Positions 8,499-16,560 of a stretch of DNA of 64,000 nt are shown one piece after another. The number at the start of each line of letters is the position of its first letter. Positions within the stretch are counted from its first letter, which is position 1. Below the pieces are notes generated by a model. It was not told the origin of the DNA, searched no databases, and worked only from the letters and a program-made list of their open reading frames with translations. This stretch comes from Sediminibacterium sp. (GTDB lineage: Bacteria; Bacteroidota; Bacteroidia; B-17B0; Aurantibacillaceae), in the NCBI GenBank assembly GCA_030054095.1, contig JASGCO010000015.1, positions 29,483 to 93,482 on the forward strand. Direction: 5' to 3'. The position numbers and the translations under genes were made by a program.

Positions 8499-8572
8499 AG
8501 AAATGATTGGCGCATAGCGCGTTTTACAAACCTGCCCCGAAAATCATCAGGCGGCCTCCCCTTGCTGCCCGC

Positions 8573-8606
8573 ATCGTTTCTAAAGTTTCAGAACTTTGGA
8601 AACGAT
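8573..8606. repeat. Imperfect inverted repeat, 15-bp arms
   Basis: ATCGTTTCTAAAGTT and AACTTTGGAAACGAT pair with one mismatch around a TCAG loop, followed on the + strand by TTTTC. It lies between repeat copy B and ccmB. It could be a stem in an RNA, a terminator, or part of a repeat element; no gene ends just upstream on the + strand. Confidence 0.6.
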
Positions 8607-8619
8607 TTTCCAGCCCGCC

Positions 8620-8765
8620 GGGGTCGGGCCATCCGCTTTAGCCTGCTCGTTCGTGGCGGCATCGCATCAGCGTGCGGGGGCTTCTGAGGTCGCCGCCGCC
8701 ACTGTGCGCTGGCACGCCACGTACCACGCAGGGCTGCCGCTGCTGTCCCTGGCCGGGAGGTGAGA
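8620..8765 (-). repeat. Dispersed GC-rich repeat, copy B (intergenic 8485-8954)
   Basis: Reverse complement match to copy A at 2322-2468, sharing the blocks listed there, including the first 23 bases of the core without a mismatch. It lies in the 470-bp gap between ccmB and the gene at 8955-9407, both on the minus strand, and reads in the same direction as the upstream gene, starting about 190 bp past its stop. A 75-codon open frame that crosses it is not conserved in copy A and is not called. The rest of the gap holds the inverted repeat at 8573-8606, the possible ccmB promoter and the small palindrome at 8908-8921. Confidence 0.8.
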
Positions 8766-8907
8766 GTTGTTCTTTTAAACCAATGTTGGGAAGTCGTAAA
8801 GTATAGTGGAAACAAACACGGGCTATTATCAGCTATGCCAGTTCACTTTAAGATTTATTGTAAGTGCTGTGCGAGTGGATAAAGCGTAGCTTTTCTGCTA
8901 CAACCAA

Positions 8908-8921
8908 TGTAAGTGCTTACA
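8908..8921. repeat. Small palindrome TGTAAG-TG-CTTACA
   Basis: A perfect 6-bp-arm palindrome. Its first ten bases, TGTAAGTGCT, also occur as a direct copy at 8859-8868, 49 bp away. A GTAGC/GCTAC hairpin lies between them at about 8886-8901. The cluster sits downstream of the gene at 8955-9407. Function unknown. Confidence 0.4.
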
Positions 8922-8954
8922 GGAGGTAAGGATGTAAAATGAACCGCTTAATTT

Positions 8955-9407
8955 TTAACCATCAATAGCAATCCCACCTTCGGGTGTCAAGTCATTAAAC
9001 GCGATGGTTAAGTAGTGATCCATTTTTAAAGAATAGAGTGTTAACGACCATTTTACAGTTGAGTGCTCCGTTCTGAATAAGAAAATGCTATCAATTTTAA
9101 ATTCTGTTTCAAAGTCCTTTAGTTGGTTTTCCTCAATCCAGTCGTGTAATTCTAACTTTAAAAATGGAATGAGAGTTTCATTCTTAAAAGTGGTGTAGGT
9201 ATTACGCAGGGCTTTAAAAAAATCTTTTTGTTTAGTATCCGGGCCATTTTCATCAGCCTCTAATAGTATCTCTATTAGTTGAGAGTCAATGGTTATCCTT
9301 CCATTGTAAAAATTTTTCGTACTGTCCTTAAAAGTGGTATAGTTCAATTGGCCAAATAAGTCGTCAACGATTTTCGGTTTCTTTTTAAATAAATTAAGTA
9401 GTCCCAT
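8955..9407 (-). CDS. Hypothetical protein, possibly immunity-protein-like
   Basis: Unrecognised 150-residue soluble protein without signal or membrane segment. It starts MGLLNLFKKKPK and contains FGQLNYTTFKDSTKNFYNG, then a mixed alpha/beta region rich in acidic residues (LEADENGPDTKQKD), ending NDLTPEGGIAIDG. The alternation of short strands with a charged surface recalls small cytoplasmic immunity-type domains of Bacteroidota, but this is only an impression and no toxin gene is adjacent. It is followed by repeat copy B. It is probably a real gene, since the frame is closed cleanly and its codon use resembles its neighbours. Confidence 0.65.
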   Translation of the reverse strand: MGLLNLFKKKPKIVDDLFGQLNYTTFKDSTKNFYNGRITIDSQLIEILLEADENGPDTKQKDFFKALRNTYTTFKNETLIPFLKLELHDWIEENQLKDFETEFKIDSIFLFRTEHSTVKWSLTLYSLKMDHYLTIAFNDLTPEGGIAIDG

Positions 9408-9535
9408 ACGTTTTTAGTTAGTAGTGTTGGTATTCTCAAACAATAAAACGTCAAATAACGCTATTTGCCTGCTAAAGCAATACTTGTATTGTTGAAAGGT
9501 TTGCTGAAACATGTTTTGCGTAAAACGATGTATTA

Positions 9536-10645
9536 CTACTTCCAAGGGCCATTGGTTGTAATAGTTGTAAAAACGTTTCCGTTATACCTGTACACACCAC
9601 CACCACCACCAAACCACATCCGCCCCAGTTTGTCCTGAAAAATACTTTGTACGGCAAGGATAGGGAGACCGTCTTTGTTACTGTAATTAACGAGAGAGCG
9701 ACCATCGTGCCGGTAAACCCCAAATCCTTCCGAGCCGAACCAAATGTTTCCTGCCCGGTCTTCATAAATGGTCCAGACTTCGTTATCGCCAATTTGCCGG
9801 TTCTTCACATTAAAGTGAGTAAAGGTTTTGCCATCATAGCGGCTAACCCCACCAAACAAACTACTGAACCAGATGTTTTGATTTTTATCAATCACCATAC
9901 AGGTAATCGAATTATCACAAAGTCCCTCCTGTGTGGTAAAATACCGGAATGTTGTGCCATCGTAAACACAAGCGCCTTTGCCATCGGTACCAAACCAAAG
10001 GTGTCCGTTTTTATCTTCGGTCATGCACCACACCAGTTTTTCAGAAAGCGCAGGTGTAATGTTTTTAAGTGTGGATGCGGGGAGCGTAAACGGAACAAAT
10101 TTTTTCCCGTTAAAATAACAGACACCTTCTTTGGTCCCCGCCCAGATCCGGCCCTTACTGTCCTCAAACAAACTCCAGACACTATTGCCGCTTAATCCAT
10201 CCTTGTCGTTGTAATTTGTAAAGGTTTTGCCATTATAGGTGCTAATACCCGATGTGGTACCAATCCAGAGGGTACCATTGTGGTCTTCGGTAATAGCGGT
10301 TACCTGAAAGCCACTTAGCCCCTCCTTAACGGAATAGTTTATCAGCGAATCGCCATTAAAAAAGAACACCCCGTCGCTATTTGTTCCAAACCAAAAGTAC
10401 CCGTTTTTATCCTGAAAAATTCTGCGCACAATGTCACTGATCTGAATGCTATCTGCAACGTTGCGACCGGCAATAGGCTTTTCAGTCTTTAATAAACCGT
10501 CAATAGTGGAGTGTTCCGTAATATCTGACTGGCCGGAAGTTTGTACATGGCACGATACTAAAAAGAACACGGCACTTAACGATAAAAGAAACGCTGATTT
10601 TATTTTCTGTGTTTTAGTTTTTACTGTTAACTGCCGGTTTGCCAT
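9536..10645 (-). CDS. Lipoprotein with two-component-regulator-type beta-propeller repeats
   Basis: Exported 369-residue protein. An N-terminal membrane segment ends in the lipobox FLVSC at about residues 29-33, so a lipidated envelope protein is likely. Seven propeller repeats follow, each of the form (I/F)xxDxxGxxWFGT...YxGxxF, for example FQDKNGYFWFGT, ITEDHNGTLWIGT, LFEDSKGRIWAGT and IYEDRAGNIWFGS. These are Reg_prop repeats, usually the sensor half of hybrid two-component systems. Here the protein ends right after the last repeat, with no Y_Y_Y domain, membrane helix or kinase. It is therefore a free-standing propeller, probably for ligand or protein binding. It diverges from the heme operon. 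Confidence 0.85.
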   Translation of the reverse strand: MANRQLTVKTKTQKIKSAFLLSLSAVFFLVSCHVQTSGQSDITEHSTIDGLLKTEKPIAGRNVADSIQISDIVRRIFQDKNGYFWFGTNSDGVFFFNGDSLINYSVKEGLSGFQVTAITEDHNGTLWIGTTSGISTYNGKTFTNYNDKDGLSGNSVWSLFEDSKGRIWAGTKEGVCYFNGKKFVPFTLPASTLKNITPALSEKLVWCMTEDKNGHLWFGTDGKGACVYDGTTFRYFTTQEGLCDNSITCMVIDKNQNIWFSSLFGGVSRYDGKTFTHFNVKNRQIGDNEVWTIYEDRAGNIWFGSEGFGVYRHDGRSLVNYSNKDGLPILAVQSIFQDKLGRMWFGGGGGVYRYNGNVFTTITTNGPWK

Positions 10646-10678
10646 TTATCTTTGCTTTTATCGTTAGCTGAGTCTATT

Positions 10679-10686
10679 CAAAAGTA
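10679..10686 (-). promoter_or_regulatory. -7 element for the propeller lipoprotein gene
   Basis: TACTTTTG on the minus strand matches TAnnTTTG, 33 bp before the start codon at 10645. No clear TTTG at the -33 position. The 327-bp divergent gap 10646-10972 holds this element, the CTTTGCG repeats, the two palindromes and the heme-operon promoter. Confidence 0.45.
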
Positions 10687-10792
10687 CACCTTCTTTATAA
10701 ATTAACCACACGAGAAAATCCTGTGAAAAGAAACACGCGTATAAACTATTTAACAGATATTCCCCTCCATTATACAAAAGCACTCATCCTCC

Positions 10793-10820
10793 CTTTGCGC
10801 TCTTTGCGACTTTGCGAGCG
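10793..10820. repeat. Triple CTTTGCG heptad repeat
   Basis: Three copies of CTTTGCG spaced 8-9 bp apart, with a fourth GCG immediately after. Intergenic sequences built on this heptad recur in Bacteroidota genomes as far as I recall; their role is unknown. It lies between divergent promoters. Confidence 0.6.
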
Positions 10821-10874
10821 CCATATTCCATCATTATACCCCCCTTCTCATCACTCGCACAAAACACGATTTTC

Positions 10875-10890
10875 TACCATATTTATGGTA
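10875..10890. promoter_or_regulatory. Palindromic operator, site 1: TACCAT-N4-ATGGTA
   Basis: Perfect inverted repeat with spacer ATTT. It lies 33 bp centre to centre from an identical-arm site downstream, about three DNA turns, so two dimers would bind on the same face. It does not fit the classical Fur box. The binding protein is unknown. Confidence 0.75.
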
Positions 10891-10907
10891 TGCTAACTGA
10901 CTGATAT

Positions 10908-10923
10908 TACCATGTTTATGGTA
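10908..10923. promoter_or_regulatory. Palindromic operator, site 2: TACCAT-N4-ATGGTA
   Basis: Perfect inverted repeat with spacer GTTT, ending one base before the -33 TTG of the heme-operon promoter. A protein bound here would touch RNA polymerase, so either repression or class II-type activation is possible. Confidence 0.78.
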
Positions 10924-10954
10924 TTGTTTAGATTTATTCTAAATAATAATTTTG
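10924..10954 (+). promoter_or_regulatory. Bacteroidota-type promoter of the heme operon
   Basis: TTG at 10924-10926, 20-bp spacer, TAATTTTG at 10947-10954 (TAnnTTTG). The start codon follows 18 bp later. Confidence 0.7.
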
Positions 10955-10972
10955 TCCTGTAAAACTTAATAC

Positions 10973-12232
10973 ATGAACAAACTACTACTTTCTTTCGTTG
11001 CCCTGTACTGTTTAAAAACGGGCGCCCAAACCATCACCGATACCGTTTCGCTCGGCGCGGGTTACAGTAACCAAAAATGGTACAGCTTACAAAATGATGA
11101 ACAAGGCACGTCACAAAATAAAGACAACTGGGACATCGCGTTTGAAATTACCGGCTTTTCAGGAGCCATTCTCGCTAACACGCAAAAATCAAATCTGCAG
11201 GTTTACAAAGCGCCATATAAAATAAGTGATTTTGCCAGTATAGATACCAGCGGCATTACAAACTGGCCCAAGCTTAATAACAGTGATACTACCTGGGCCA
11301 TAGGCGCTTTTAACAAAGGTGGTAGTTTCTCAAACTCGTATTACCTGGGATGGGGATTGTACGATGTGAATACGCATGTTGTAAACGGGGATAGTTGCTA
11401 TGTAATTAAATTGTCGGCCGCAACGTATAAAAAAGTAAAGTTTAACACACTGGCAGGGGGCATTTATAATTTTACCTATTCCGATCTTAATGGTGCCAAT
11501 GCGCAAACGGTGTCTTTAAATAAAGCCAACTACACCGGAAAAAATTTCGCGTATTATAATTTAACCACAAATACAGCCCTCGACCGGGAGCCAGCTTCCA
11601 ATTCATGGGATTTAACGTTTGGGCGTTATGTTTCATTGATTCAGCCAGGGAATACGCCTTACGCGGTGGTGGGCGTGCTTCAGAACAAAGGGGTTCTGGC
11701 AGCGCAGGCAGATAATGTAGCCTCTCCGCAAACCTATGTTAACTGGCAGGGGCAACCATTCGTAACCGCTCATTCGGTTATTGGCAGCGATTGGAAAACT
11801 TTCGATCTGACTGCTAATGCCTGGCGTTTGGCCGGAGATACAGTGTATTTCGTGAAGTCGAAGTCTGGTGCAATATGGAAATTACGTTTTACAGGTTTTG
11901 GCGGAAGCGCTAACGGCTCTATTATTTTTACGAAGGAAATGCTATCGGCAGTTTCTGTAGCCGAACAGCAATCCAGCTATTTAACAGGGTTTACGCTTTA
12001 TCCGAATCCCTGCCAATCGTATCTCAATGTGTTATTGGCTTCTGATCAGCATCCCGCTATAACGATTGAAGTAGCAGATATTACCGGAAAGGTATGGCAC
12101 AGTGCCGACGTTAAAATGAATGCAACACTTATCAACGAGAGGGTGGATGTTACAGGCTTACCACCAGGTGTGTACCTTGTAAAAGTGACCTCCAATAAAG
12201 CCACATCCGTACGTCGGTTTATAAAACAGTAA
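10973..12232 (+). CDS. HmuY-family protein with T9SS type A sorting domain
   Basis: Secreted protein of 419 residues and first gene of the heme operon. A signal peptide (MNKLLLSFVALYCLKTGAQ) is followed by an HmuY-like beta-rich domain (about 25-320). Its hallmarks are NWDIAFEITGFSGAILANT and IGSDWKTFDLTANAWRLAGDTVYFVKSKSGAIWKLRFTGF as two separate stretches around a variable middle. HmuY proteins bind heme outside the cell and pass it to a TonB receptor; the receptor is five genes downstream. Residues 335-419 (LYPNP..., ADITGKVW, LPPGVYLVKV) form a T9SS sorting domain, so this copy should be exported to the cell surface or medium. Heme binding itself is inferred. Confidence 0.85.
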   Translation: MNKLLLSFVALYCLKTGAQTITDTVSLGAGYSNQKWYSLQNDEQGTSQNKDNWDIAFEITGFSGAILANTQKSNLQVYKAPYKISDFASIDTSGITNWPKLNNSDTTWAIGAFNKGGSFSNSYYLGWGLYDVNTHVVNGDSCYVIKLSAATYKKVKFNTLAGGIYNFTYSDLNGANAQTVSLNKANYTGKNFAYYNLTTNTALDREPASNSWDLTFGRYVSLIQPGNTPYAVVGVLQNKGVLAAQADNVASPQTYVNWQGQPFVTAHSVIGSDWKTFDLTANAWRLAGDTVYFVKSKSGAIWKLRFTGFGGSANGSIIFTKEMLSAVSVAEQQSSYLTGFTLYPNPCQSYLNVLLASDQHPAITIEVADITGKVWHSADVKMNATLINERVDVTGLPPGVYLVKVTSNKATSVRRFIKQ

Positions 12233-12268
12233 ATTTTACCAAACACTAGATACATTAAACAATACAAC

Positions 12269-13234
12269 ATGAAATCATTAATAACAGTGGCAGGATGCCT
12301 TATCATCTTTGCCGTAAACGCGCAAACTAAAAAAGCAGCCATTCAAACAGCGGCCTTACCGCCTGCGGAAACAATGCAGGATAAAAAAACTGCAGATCGG
12401 GAATGTATTAAAGCGATGTGCGGCATTTATAAGGTGAGCTTTAGTTTTGCAGAAACTTTTTCGCCGGATACGGCCTATCAGTTTCATAAACGTTATAACG
12501 AGTGGGGCATAGAATATGTTTTTGTAGCGGAAGAAACAAGTGATAAAATAAGTTTACAGCATTTACTGATCGTAAACGATTCCGTAATTGTAAAACACTG
12601 GCGCCAGGATTGGGTATATGAAAACCGGGAAGTGTATCAGTACTATAAAAACAATGAATGGATCCGGAAAACCATAACTGAGGCGGAGGCCCGAGGTACC
12701 TGGACGCAAAAAGTGTATCAGGTAGATGATAGTCCGCGTTACGAAAGTTATGGTACCTGGGTGCATATAGACGGAAAGCATTTCTGGGAAGGCGTGAATG
12801 ATGGCCCACTGCCGCGGCGTGAATTTACCAAACGCAACGACTACAATGTGTTAAAACGCCATAGTCGCATAGAAGTGTTACAGGATGGTTGGGTATTAAA
12901 TCAGGACAATGAAAAAATCATTCGCGCAAACGGCATAGATAAATTATTATGCTGGGAAAAAGGAATTGAAAAATTTACCAGAGGTAATTACGATCCCACA
13001 CCTGCCCAAAAATGGTGGAACAAACAGGTACACTACTGGGCCGATGTCAGAAAAGTGTGGGCCGAAGTGTACGCCGTTAATCCGGCATTGAAACTGGACA
13101 AACGTGTTGGAGATAAATTTCTGTTCGAGGCACTGATGGAACTTGGCGATACGCAGTGTGTTTCAAAACCCTATGTGCGGGGAGCCGCTGATACCGAGAT
13201 ACGTAAAGTAATAACCGCCTATCTAAAGGCATAG
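12269..13234 (+). CDS. Exported protein resembling DUF6607
   Basis: A 321-residue protein with a signal peptide (MKSLITVAGCLIIFAVNAQ). The mature part starts with a conserved CGIYKVSFSFAETFSPD segment and continues with many aromatic and charged residues (KHWRQDWVYENREVYQYY, TWVHIDGKHFWEGVNDGPLPRREF). This matches my recollection of DUF6607 proteins, found near iron and heme uptake genes. No catalytic motif is obvious. It lies 36 bp after the HmuY gene and 13 bp before the hemerythrin gene, clearly within the operon. A role in heme handling is inferred from position only. Confidence 0.68.
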   Translation: MKSLITVAGCLIIFAVNAQTKKAAIQTAALPPAETMQDKKTADRECIKAMCGIYKVSFSFAETFSPDTAYQFHKRYNEWGIEYVFVAEETSDKISLQHLLIVNDSVIVKHWRQDWVYENREVYQYYKNNEWIRKTITEAEARGTWTQKVYQVDDSPRYESYGTWVHIDGKHFWEGVNDGPLPRREFTKRNDYNVLKRHSRIEVLQDGWVLNQDNEKIIRANGIDKLLCWEKGIEKFTRGNYDPTPAQKWWNKQVHYWADVRKVWAEVYAVNPALKLDKRVGDKFLFEALMELGDTQCVSKPYVRGAADTEIRKVITAYLKA

Positions 13235-13247
13235 CATTAAACCGAGA

Positions 13248-13982
13248 ATGAATTACAGCGAAAGTACAATCAGAGAGTTGGTGGACAATAACAGTATATA
13301 CCAGTTGTTAACCGATAAACTCGACGTTCCGGACGAAGAGTACGATAAAACCTTCAGTCAGATTTGTTCCGAGCGCCGGGTGGATGCGGGACTTATGGAA
13401 CAGATACTCAAAGCCTATGAAACGGATGCTGATTTTGCCTGTAATGATTTTAAACGCTTCCCTGTTCCTGATCTGGTAAATTACCTGCAACGTTCCCATG
13501 CCTGGTACCTCCATAAAAAATTACCGGAGATCGAACAAACGATTCTGCAGGTGTTTAATATGTATCAAGGATCTCATAAGTTGCTGGTGTATCTGTGTCT
13601 GTTTTTTAATGATTATAAAGAACGTGTTATAATGCATATAAAAGACGAAGAAGAGCGGCTGTTCCCGTACATTCATCAGTTAATGGATGCGGCAGAAGGG
13701 AAACTGAACACTAAAACAACTCTTCAGCTTCTGGAAACATTTTCGGTAAGGCAGTTTTTAAAGGAACATTCACATATTGAGGACGAACTACAGGAGGTTC
13801 GCCGTGAAATATTAAAGTATAGTTATCAGAACAAATTGCCTTTGCCGTACAAAATATTTTTAAATCAGTTATACTATTTCGAAGTGGAACTAACCCGCCA
13901 TGCCATACTGGAAGAAGAGGTGTTATTACCCAAGGTAATGGAAATGGAAGAAATGCTATTACGTAACCTTGCCATACGTTAA
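13248..13982 (+). CDS. Hemerythrin HHE domain protein, RIC/YtfE-like
   Basis: Cytoplasmic helical protein of 244 residues. Residues 80-235 carry the spaced histidine and acidic ligands of a di-iron hemerythrin: SHAWYLHKKLPEIE, HIKDEEERLFPYI, KEHSHIEDEL and LTRHAILEEEVLLPK. The N-terminal 70 residues resemble the ScdA/RIC leader region, but without the CxxC seen in many RIC proteins. RIC proteins repair iron-sulfur clusters or release iron under nitrosative or oxidative stress, which fits an iron/heme operon. Oxygen or NO sensing are alternatives. It ends two bases before the next gene. Confidence 0.85.
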   Translation: MNYSESTIRELVDNNSIYQLLTDKLDVPDEEYDKTFSQICSERRVDAGLMEQILKAYETDADFACNDFKRFPVPDLVNYLQRSHAWYLHKKLPEIEQTILQVFNMYQGSHKLLVYLCLFFNDYKERVIMHIKDEEERLFPYIHQLMDAAEGKLNTKTTLQLLETFSVRQFLKEHSHIEDELQEVRREILKYSYQNKLPLPYKIFLNQLYYFEVELTRHAILEEEVLLPKVMEMEEMLLRNLAIR

Positions 13983-13984
13983 TT

Positions 13985-14317
13985 ATGTGCGATTATAGAA
14001 AACTGGCCTGGCAGGCAGATGGGTACGTGGTGGAATGTAAGGCGTGTAAAAGCATACAACTGGCTTTTGGTACAACCGTACTGAGAATGACGAAGAAAGC
14101 CTATCGGGCATTTTGCGCGCAGGTAGAACGAGGAATGAAGTCTATTCATAACGCACCCTTTCCTGAATCGAAATCCTTTCACCTGGATACCTATTCTGCT
14201 GGTACCCTTATGGTATTAAATCAACAGGAATTAATTAAACTACAGGCATTGTTAGAAGAGGCGGCATTTTCACTTGAAATGAAACGCGTATTGGATAGCA
14301 GCAAAATAGAAGGATGA
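13985..14317 (+). CDS. Small cysteine-containing protein, DUF6686-like
   Basis: A 110-residue cytoplasmic protein beginning MCDYRKLAWQADGYVVECKACKSIQLAFGTT. C2 and the C18-x2-C21 pair could bind a metal. The rest is helical with no recognised catalytic motif. The size and N-terminal Cys pattern resemble DUF6686 proteins of Bacteroidota, which I recall only vaguely, so the family name is tentative. It sits between hemerythrin and the TonB receptor, whose ATG overlaps its stop (ATGA), so the four genes around it are translationally linked. Confidence 0.6.
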   Translation: MCDYRKLAWQADGYVVECKACKSIQLAFGTTVLRMTKKAYRAFCAQVERGMKSIHNAPFPESKSFHLDTYSAGTLMVLNQQELIKLQALLEEAAFSLEMKRVLDSSKIEG

Positions 14318-16560
14318 GGAACTGTTGGGTGGTGATAATTGTTTTAGCGAAAATGACTCTCGGGCAAACGCTTAAAGTAGTGTCAACTGTTGGCGATGAA
14401 CCAGTGTCGTTTGCCGCGCTGAAAGCAGAGCACAATGGAAAGACGTGCGTTGTAAAATTAACGGACGCGTATGGTATGGTGAACTGGAACGGTGCACTGA
14501 CAGATTCCCTCGCCTATACTGTAAACGTAAAATCAGTGGGTTTCCTCCCATTCACGCAACGGTTAACCGGCGCTGAACTTAAAACGCTTTCACGTATTCG
14601 TTTGCATCCTGATTCGGTTCAGTTGACAGAAGTAGTGGTTACCGCGCAGTACGCGCCTGTTCCGGTACATCAAACCGTTCAAACAGTACGGGTAATAGAC
14701 CGGGAAAAAATGGAGCGGATGGGAGCCGTTAACCTGCGGGATGTTCTGATCCATCAATTAAATGCACGCATTGAACAGGATAATATTTTAGGTGCAGGAA
14801 TGCGGTTTCAGGGAATCAGTGGCGAAAACGTAAAGGTGCTTATAGATGGCGTACCTGTAATAGGACGGCTTAACGGAAATGTAGATCTCTCTCAGCTAAA
14901 TTTAAGTAATGTGGAAAGGATAGAAATTACGGAAGGCCCCTTGTCTGTACAATATGGAACCAACGCACTGGCAGGAACCATTAATTTGATTACTTCCAAA
15001 CCCTTTCAGAAAAAATACACGATCGGAACAAGTTTGTGGTACGAAAGTACAGGACAGTATAATACCACGCTTAATGGCTCAGTCGCTTCTGGGCGGCACT
15101 TTGTTCAGTTTTCGGGTGGCCGTAATTATTTTGATGGCTGGAATGCAGGAGAAACACCTTTTACGTTTCCGGTTTCGCAAGTGGCGGATAGTACACGCTA
15201 TAAGCAATGGAAACCTAAAGAGCAGTATTTTGCCGGGCTTGAAGGCCGGTGTGGACTAAAGCGGTTGTCGGCAGATTTTAAAACGGCATGGTTTACCGAA
15301 ACCATTACCAACAGAGGCTATCCCAGGGCACCCTATGGAGAAAGCAGTTTTGATGATTATTACTATACCCGAAGGCTTGACAATGCAGTAGCGCTTAATG
15401 GAGCGATTTCTCCTGACTGGAGCGTATCATCCGTATCCGCTTTTAACGTGTACCGGCGCGTAAAAAAAACGGTGTACAAGGATCTGACGACGCTTGACGA
15501 AATGCTTAGTGCTAATCCCGGTGATCAGGACACTACCGGGTTCCACTTATGGATGTCGCGCGCTTCTTTTATCCGAAAGAAAGAAGCGGCTGTGTTTAAT
15601 TATGAGCTAGGATACGATGTTAATTATGAGTCGGCCATCGGCAAACGCATAAAAGAACATGTTCGTTATATGGGCGATTACGCCTTGTTTGTTACAGCTG
15701 AATGCAATCTGTTCCGGAAACTGCAATTAAAAGGGGGAGCAAGATACGCCTATAATACACGTTACCGGGCGCCGCTAATTCCCTCGCTGAATATCAGCTA
15801 CAGGCCTTTTCCGGCGCATACCATCAGAGCCGGATACGCGCTGGGTTACAGAGCCCCTTCTATAAAAGAATTGTATTTCTATTTTGTAGATATAAACCAT
15901 CAGATTGCAGGAAACGATAAGTTAACGGCGGAAAAGGGAAACACTATTACCTTTAATTACCAATACACACTAAAGCGTCATGCTTTTCAGTTTAAGTATG
16001 AGGCGGGAGGTTTTTATAATGCGATACGAGGATTGATTACATTGGCGCAGGTTCAGGGAATGGAGTACACGTACGTGAATATTGGGGAGTACAAAACAAA
16101 GGGCGCACAAATGCAGCTACAATGTCAGTATAAACAAACGGGTTTGCAACTGGGTATGGTGTACGCAGGGCGCTCTAATGTTCCGGAGAGTCCGATGGTA
16201 AAGCCGTTTAGCTATAGCCCGGAGCTAAATGCTTCGCTCAATCATTCGCTTTTAAAGCAGGGTTTAACGCTTTCTTTCTTTTATAAGTATAATGGAAAAA
16301 TAGCGGCATTTGTACAACAGGGGGATGCCATAAATCAGCGGTTAATTCAGGATTATCACACCGCCGATTTTACAGTAACAAAACAGTTTCTGTCAGATCG
16401 TATTCATTTGGTGGCGGGGTGTAAAAATATACTGAACGTTACCTCCATACAGCAAACAGCCGGGGGAGGTGCCCATGCTTCCGGAAGTAATTCTTTGCCA
16501 GTAGCCACAGGGCGTAACTACTTTATGAAATTAACTTTAACAATAGAACAATGGAAATGA
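14314..16560 (+). CDS. TonB-dependent outer-membrane receptor, probably for heme
   Basis: Outer-membrane active transporter of 748 residues. A signal peptide (about 1-18) is followed by a short carboxypeptidase-like domain (about 20-100), a TonB box (LTEVVVTA) and a plug domain with NLRDVLIHQL, VKVLIDGVPV and VERIEITEGPLSVQYGTNALAGTINLIT. The 22-strand barrel ends TGRNYFMKLTLTIEQW. Its place among two HmuY genes points to heme or heme-protein uptake, the HmuR role. The barrel has no motif that I can tie firmly to heme, so ligand identity is inferred from the operon. Confidence 0.9.
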   Translation: MRNCWVVIIVLAKMTLGQTLKVVSTVGDEPVSFAALKAEHNGKTCVVKLTDAYGMVNWNGALTDSLAYTVNVKSVGFLPFTQRLTGAELKTLSRIRLHPDSVQLTEVVVTAQYAPVPVHQTVQTVRVIDREKMERMGAVNLRDVLIHQLNARIEQDNILGAGMRFQGISGENVKVLIDGVPVIGRLNGNVDLSQLNLSNVERIEITEGPLSVQYGTNALAGTINLITSKPFQKKYTIGTSLWYESTGQYNTTLNGSVASGRHFVQFSGGRNYFDGWNAGETPFTFPVSQVADSTRYKQWKPKEQYFAGLEGRCGLKRLSADFKTAWFTETITNRGYPRAPYGESSFDDYYYTRRLDNAVALNGAISPDWSVSSVSAFNVYRRVKKTVYKDLTTLDEMLSANPGDQDTTGFHLWMSRASFIRKKEAAVFNYELGYDVNYESAIGKRIKEHVRYMGDYALFVTAECNLFRKLQLKGGARYAYNTRYRAPLIPSLNISYRPFPAHTIRAGYALGYRAPSIKELYFYFVDINHQIAGNDKLTAEKGNTITFNYQYTLKRHAFQFKYEAGGFYNAIRGLITLAQVQGMEYTYVNIGEYKTKGAQMQLQCQYKQTGLQLGMVYAGRSNVPESPMVKPFSYSPELNASLNHSLLKQGLTLSFFYKYNGKIAAFVQQGDAINQRLIQDYHTADFTVTKQFLSDRIHLVAGCKNILNVTSIQQTAGGGAHASGSNSLPVATGRNYFMKLTLTIEQWK

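Noticed and set aside
2322..8765. Composite transposon bounded by the inverted repeat copies
   Set aside because: No transposase, no target duplication visible, and the enclosed ccm genes are core genes; a third relative lies elsewhere in sense orientation after another gene.
8588..8815. 75-codon open frame over repeat copy B
   Set aside because: The frame is not kept in copy A, its composition is Arg/Pro/Ala-rich from GC bias, and it lies inside a non-coding repeat.
9472..9792. 106-codon minus-strand frame overlapping the propeller lipoprotein end
   Set aside because: Lies over a clear Reg_prop gene in another frame and shows no domain.
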